Shown here: positions 60,719 to 64,000 of the stretch, piece by piece
How positions within the stretch are numbered: the first letter of the stretch is position 1
Layout: each line of letters begins with the position of its first letter
NCBI RefSeq assembly: GCF_009299795.1
Contig: NZ_VIGP01000003.1
Span: 186,001 to 250,000, forward strand
Direction: 5' to 3'
Length of the DNA stretch: 64,000 bases
Origin: Brachybacterium subflavum
GTDB lineage: Bacteria > Actinomycetota > Actinomycetes > Actinomycetales > Dermabacteraceae
Made by a program: the position numbers and the translations under genes
Notes under the pieces: model-generated
Database searches by the model: none
What the model saw: only the letters and a program-made list of their open reading frames with translations
Told to the model about the DNA's origin: nothing

Positions 60719-61822
60719 GTGCCCCAGCGCTCCCGGCCTTCGACACGGCACTCGACCCTGCACCAGCGCGCCCCGCGCAAGCCGATCACGCGCTCCAACC
60801 GGGCGCGCGACGGGGCGAGGGACGACCTCACCCGGCGGCTCAGCGCGGGCGCCCCGCTCAGCGAGCAGGAGCCCCAGCGCAGGATCCCCGTCGGCCTCTC
60901 GACCTCCTCCGTCTTCCCCCTCGGCGTGGAGGACTGCTTCCGCCTCGCCTCCCACATCGGCTACGACGGGGTCGAGGTCATGGTCTCGGTCGACAGGGCC
61001 AGCCGTGACGCCGCGCTGCTGCGCGACTTCGCCCGCGAGTACGACCAGCCGATCCTCTCCCTGCACGCCCCCACGCTGTTCTTCCTGCAGTTCGTCTGGG
61101 GGAGGGACCCGTGGGTCAAGCTCGAGCGCACCGTGCAGATGGCGGTGGACGTGGACTGCCCGACGGTCGTCGCGCACCCGCCGTTCCGCTGGCAGGGCTC
61201 CTACGCCCGCGAGTTCGTCGAGGGCGTGAAGAACCTCGAGGCCGAGTACGGGATCGCGATCGCCGTGGAGAACATGTACCCGTGGCGCCTGGGCGTGCGG
61301 GAGGCCATGGTCTACCTGCCCGATCACGACCCGACCGACGAGGAGTACGACCACGTCACCGTGGACCTCTCCCATGCGGCGACCGCCGGGGACGACGCCC
61401 TGGCGATGGTGGACAGGCTCGGGGACCGCCTCGCCCATCTGCACCTGGCCGACGGCACCGGCCGCACCACCAAGGACGAGCACCTGCCGCCCGGAGAGGG
61501 CAACCAGCCCTGCGCCGAGGTGCTGCGGCGCCTTGCCAACCGCGGCTGGGAGGGCTCCGTGCTGCTGGAGATCTCCACCCGCGGCGGCCACGGACGCCCC
61601 ACCCACCGCGAGGACCTGCTGCGCCAGAGCCTGCTGTTCGCCCGCTACCACCTGGGCCACCACCTCGACGAGAGGCTGCTGCGCAGCGGCCGCGGGCACC
61701 TGGGCGTCGAGCCGGACGCCCCGAACCGGCTGCAGGACCACGACACGGGCGCCGCTGGGCCGGGGGCCGACGGACCGGGTGAGGGCTCGGGCGCCGACGG
61801 GTCGGGCTCCCGACGCCCCTGA
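60719..61822 (+). CDS. TIM-barrel sugar phosphate isomerase/epimerase-like protein
   Basis: A 367-residue member of the AP-endonuclease-2 fold. After a basic 50-residue tail, the barrel reads RIPVGLSTSSVFPLGVEDCF, YDGVEVMVSVD, PILSLHAPTLFF, IAIAVENMYPW, TVDLSHAA, AHLHLADGT and SVLLEIST, with metal-binding His, Glu and Asp at the strand ends. The reaction is unknown. GTG 60719 follows AGAAGGAGA, a strong ribosome-binding site. It lies just before oleA in the same direction, suggesting a link to the ole cluster. Confidence 0.85.
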   Translation: MPQRSRPSTRHSTLHQRAPRKPITRSNRARDGARDDLTRRLSAGAPLSEQEPQRRIPVGLSTSSVFPLGVEDCFRLASHIGYDGVEVMVSVDRASRDAALLRDFAREYDQPILSLHAPTLFFLQFVWGRDPWVKLERTVQMAVDVDCPTVVAHPPFRWQGSYAREFVEGVKNLEAEYGIAIAVENMYPWRLGVREAMVYLPDHDPTDEEYDHVTVDLSHAATAGDDALAMVDRLGDRLAHLHLADGTGRTTKDEHLPPGEGNQPCAEVLRRLANRGWEGSVLLEISTRGGHGRPTHREDLLRQSLLFARYHLGHHLDERLLRSGRGHLGVEPDAPNRLQDHDTGAAGPGADGPGEGSGADGSGSRRP

Positions 61823-61990
61823 TCCGGGCCCCGGGGCGGCGACCGGGTGGCGTCGGACACGGCTCCCGAGCGGCCCCAGGATCAGGGTGGAAGAATGCCG
61901 CGAGCGCTCTCTGCACGCCCCCGGGCGCGCAGGCGGCGCAGAGGGCGGCGCAGAGACTGCGACGAGACGACGACTGCGAAGGTGACCGGT

Positions 61991-63019
61991 GTGAGCGACA
62001 ACTCGGGATTCGTGCATAGGAACACGGCGCTGCTGGCCGTCGAGGCCACCGAAGCCCAGGTCCCCGTGTCCTCCGACGAGATCGACGAGATGCTCGCGCC
62101 CGCGCGCCGCCGCCTGCGCCTTCCGCGCGGCGTCCTCCAGCGCGTCGCCGGCGTCCAGGAGCGCCGCTGGTGGCGCGACACCGAGTCCGGGTGGAAGCAG
62201 GGCATCGTGCTCGCCGCCGAGCGGGCGATGTCCAAGGCCGGCATCACGCGCGACCAGGTGGGCGTGCTGATCAACGCCTCCGTGTGCCGTCAGCATCTCG
62301 AGCCGGCGGTCTCCGCGTCCGTGCACGACGCCCTCGGCATGCCCCGCAGCTGCCTGAACTTCGACATCACCAATGCGTGCCTGGGCTTCGTCAACGCGAT
62401 GACGGTCGCGGCCGGCATGATCGACTCCGGCCAGATCCAGTACGCGCTGATCGTCGGCGCCGAGGACGTCGAGCAGGTCCAGCGCGACACCATCGCCCGG
62501 TTGAACTCCAAGGGCGCAGTGCGCGCCGACTTCAACAACCAGTTCGCCGCGCTGACCCTCGGCTCGGGCGCCGCCGCCGCCGTGCTGGGCCGGGCCGACG
62601 AGCACCCCGAGGGGCACCGGGTGACGGTCACGCAGGCCCGCGCCGGCACCGAGCACCATGAGCTGTGCATCGGCGACATGGACGACATGCGCACCGACAG
62701 CGAGGGTCTGCTGGAGAACGGGATCGAGCTGATCCTGGACACCTGGAAGGACGCCAACGCGCAGGGCCTGGACTTCGGGAGCATCGAGCACGTGATCCCG
62801 CACCAGGTCTCCATGGTCTACACCCGGAACTTCTCGAAGATCACCGGGGTCGGCATGGAGCGCATCCCCATCACCTTCCCCGAATGGGGCAACGTCGCCG
62901 CCGAGGCGGTCCCGATGACCCTCGCCCACCACCAGGAGAACATCGCTCGCGGCGAGCGCGTGCTGCTGATGGGCGTCGGCTCCGGACTGAACACCGCGAT
63001 GATGGAGGTCACGTGGTGA
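61991..63019 (+). CDS. oleA: acyl-CoA head-to-head condensing thiolase OleA
   Basis: A 342-residue thiolase-superfamily enzyme joining two fatty acyl-CoAs into a 2-alkyl-3-ketoacid, the first step of long-chain olefin synthesis. Catalytic Cys is in FDITNACLGFVNAMTVA near residue 128, His in VIPHQVSMVYTRNF near residue 265, and Asn in EWGNVAAEAVPMTL. The segment VCRQHLEPAVSAS carries the Glu that reaches across the OleA dimer and separates OleA from FabH. GTG 61991 follows AAGGTGA; a longer frame to 61847 would add 48 Arg-rich residues. GTGA overlap with oleB. Confidence 0.93.
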   Translation: MSDNSGFVHRNTALLAVEATEAQVPVSSDEIDEMLAPARRRLRLPRGVLQRVAGVQERRWWRDTESGWKQGIVLAAERAMSKAGITRDQVGVLINASVCRQHLEPAVSASVHDALGMPRSCLNFDITNACLGFVNAMTVAAGMIDSGQIQYALIVGAEDVEQVQRDTIARLNSKGAVRADFNNQFAALTLGSGAAAAVLGRADEHPEGHRVTVTQARAGTEHHELCIGDMDDMRTDSEGLLENGIELILDTWKDANAQGLDFGSIEHVIPHQVSMVYTRNFSKITGVGMERIPITFPEWGNVAAEAVPMTLAHHQENIARGERVLLMGVGSGLNTAMMEVTW

Positions 63020-64000
63020 GCATCGAGCGTCCCCGCGGTTCCCGGGCCGTGGCCGCCCCCGAGCTGCCCGGCGTGGATCCCCGCGCCCACCGGCTCGTCG
63101 AGGCCCGCGACCACACCGGCGAGCTGCGCTCCTGGCATCTCCTGGACTCCGCCCCGCTGCTGGCGGAGCGCGGCGTCGCCCCGCGCGGCACGCTGCTCGC
63201 CGTCCACGGGAACCCGACGTACTCGTTCCTGTACCGCTCGCTGATCCGCGAGGACATCCCCTGGCGCGTGATCGCGGTGGACCAGCTCGAGATGGGGTAC
63301 TCCGAGCGCACCGGGGAGACGAGGGGCCTGCAGGACCGCATCACCGATCTCTCCCTGCTCACCGACGCACTCGGCGTGCGCGGCCCCGTGGTGACCGTCG
63401 GCCACGACTGGGGCGGCATCGTCTCGGTGGGGTGGGCGCTGGACAACCGCCACGACGTCGCCGGAATGATCCTCACCAACACGGGGATCCACCAGGAGCT
63501 CGGCGAGTCCCTGCCGAAGGCGCTGCAGCTCGCGACCGCCCCGGCGATGCTGCCGCTGAGCACCTCGGTCACCGATGCGTTCCTGCGCACCACGGTCGCC
63601 CTCTCCAAGCCGGCCCTGCCCCGGGAGGTGCAGGAGGCCTATCTCGCCCCCTACCGCGGCCGCTCGCGGCGCCTGGGCATCGAGCAGTTCGTCGCCGACA
63701 TCCCCGCGAGCGCGAACCACCCCAGCCGTGCGACCCTCGAGCGCCTCGCCGGCGGCATCACCGGCATGGACGTGCCCACGCTGATGGCCTGGGGTCCGCG
63801 CGACGTGACCTTCTCGGACCGCTACCTGCGCGACCTGGTCGAGCGCGTCCCCCATGCCGACGTCCACCGCTTCGAGGGCGCCTCCCACCTCGTGTGGGAG
63901 GACGCCGACGTCGCCGGCCTCGTCGCCACCTGGCTCCGGGACACCTTCGGCGACGCCGAGCACCCGCGCGATGCGGTCGGCGCGGGCGAGGCGCTGCGCC
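63016..64000 (+). CDS. OleB-type alpha/beta hydrolase, probably N-terminal half of an OleBC fusion (runs off the right edge)
   Basis: At least 328 residues with no stop before the window ends. The haloalkane-dehalogenase-like core has oxyanion motif LAVHGNPTYSFLYRSL near residue 57, nucleophile Asp in VVTVGHDWGGIVSVGW, and catalytic His in FEGASHLVWED near residue 290. OleB decarboxylates the beta-lactone to the cis-olefin. The hydrolase domain ends near residue 308 yet the frame continues, as in the OleB-OleC fusion of Micrococcus luteus. The start overlaps the oleA stop; a GTG three bases earlier is equally possible. Confidence 0.88.
   Translation, partial: MSIERPRGSRAVAAPELPGVDPRAHRLVEARDHTGELRSWHLLDSAPLLAERGVAPRGTLLAVHGNPTYSFLYRSLIREDIPWRVIAVDQLEMGYSERTGETRGLQDRITDLSLLTDALGVRGPVVTVGHDWGGIVSVGWALDNRHDVAGMILTNTGIHQELGESLPKALQLATAPAMLPLSTSVTDAFLRTTVALSKPALPREVQEAYLAPYRGRSRRLGIEQFVADIPASANHPSRATLERLAGGITGMDVPTLMAWGPRDVTFSDRYLRDLVERVPHADVHRFEGASHLVWEDADVAGLVATWLRDTFGDAEHPRDAVGAGEALR

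Noticed and set aside
61847..61990. Forty-eight-residue Arg-rich extension of OleA
   Set aside because: OleA proteins are about 340 residues, and GTG 61991 has a good AAGGTGA upstream.

Overview
The window is a high-GC actinobacterial chromosome segment. The order rne-rplU-rpmA-obgE-proB-proA-nadD-rsfS-tRNA-Ala, the cydABDC operon, almost exclusive TGA stops and the many genes preceded by TANNNT six or seven bases before the start codon point to Micrococcales. A Brachybacterium/Dermabacteraceae-like organism is my best guess, from general recall of gene content rather than a search. I see no rRNA, insertion sequence, prophage or CRISPR array; this reads as core chromosome with small accessory pieces.

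Layout. 1-4710: edge of a HTH regulator, a methyltransferase/erythromycin-esterase-like pair in lower-GC DNA, a MmyB-type regulator divergent from a short-chain dehydrogenase, and a GNAT. 4720-7775: coaD, yceD (DUF177), rnc, mutM, with the usual rpmF missing between yceD and rnc. 7840-8947: a DUF4396 membrane protein and a monooxygenase-fold protein. 9081-17192: a DosR-like regulator converging on a minus-strand operon cydA-cydB-cydD-cydC-GAF kinase (cytochrome bd oxidase, its assembly ABC exporter, and a DosS-like sensor). 17677-31260: RNase E, L21, L27, ObgE, proline synthesis (proB, proA), ribokinase, DUF488, nadD, rsfS, a phosphatase and tRNA-Ala(GGC). 31384-37614: a cysteine-synthase/CBS-type enzyme, a second two-component system with a SHOCT membrane protein, a CysJ-like flavoprotein and DUF6314. 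37985-44709: MFS exporter, HAD hydrolase, flavin monooxygenase, siderophore-interacting protein, 3-methyladenine glycosylase and an O-acetylhomoserine sulfhydrylase-type enzyme. 44672-52259: zinc-ribbon protein, PYROXD2/CrtI-like oxidoreductase, an HTTM protein with its partner, a PIG-L deacetylase, MetRS and a eukaryotic-type UDP-glucose pyrophosphorylase. 52742-60521: acyltransferase, PutA, YtxH-like protein, thymidine kinase and an Eis-like acetyltransferase. 60719-64000: sugar-phosphate-isomerase-like protein, OleA and the start of OleB (probably an OleBC fusion), which is long-chain olefin biosynthesis and runs off the window.

The less ordinary content lies in the non-coding DNA. Long palindromes whose arms contain smaller palindromes sit in three convergent gene junctions (24841, 52480, 58487), one a perfect 54-bp palindrome with no spacer. 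Two intergenic tandem arrays share a GATCCTC core at a 17-bp period. A heptamer array after mutM places stop codons in all three frames. The only two TAG stop codons in the window each form the first half of the next gene's TAGNNT -10 box. Leaderless starts appear to be common.

All family calls come from reading motifs by eye. Start codons are argued from ribosome-binding sites, overlaps or -10 spacing, and no database or folding program was run.
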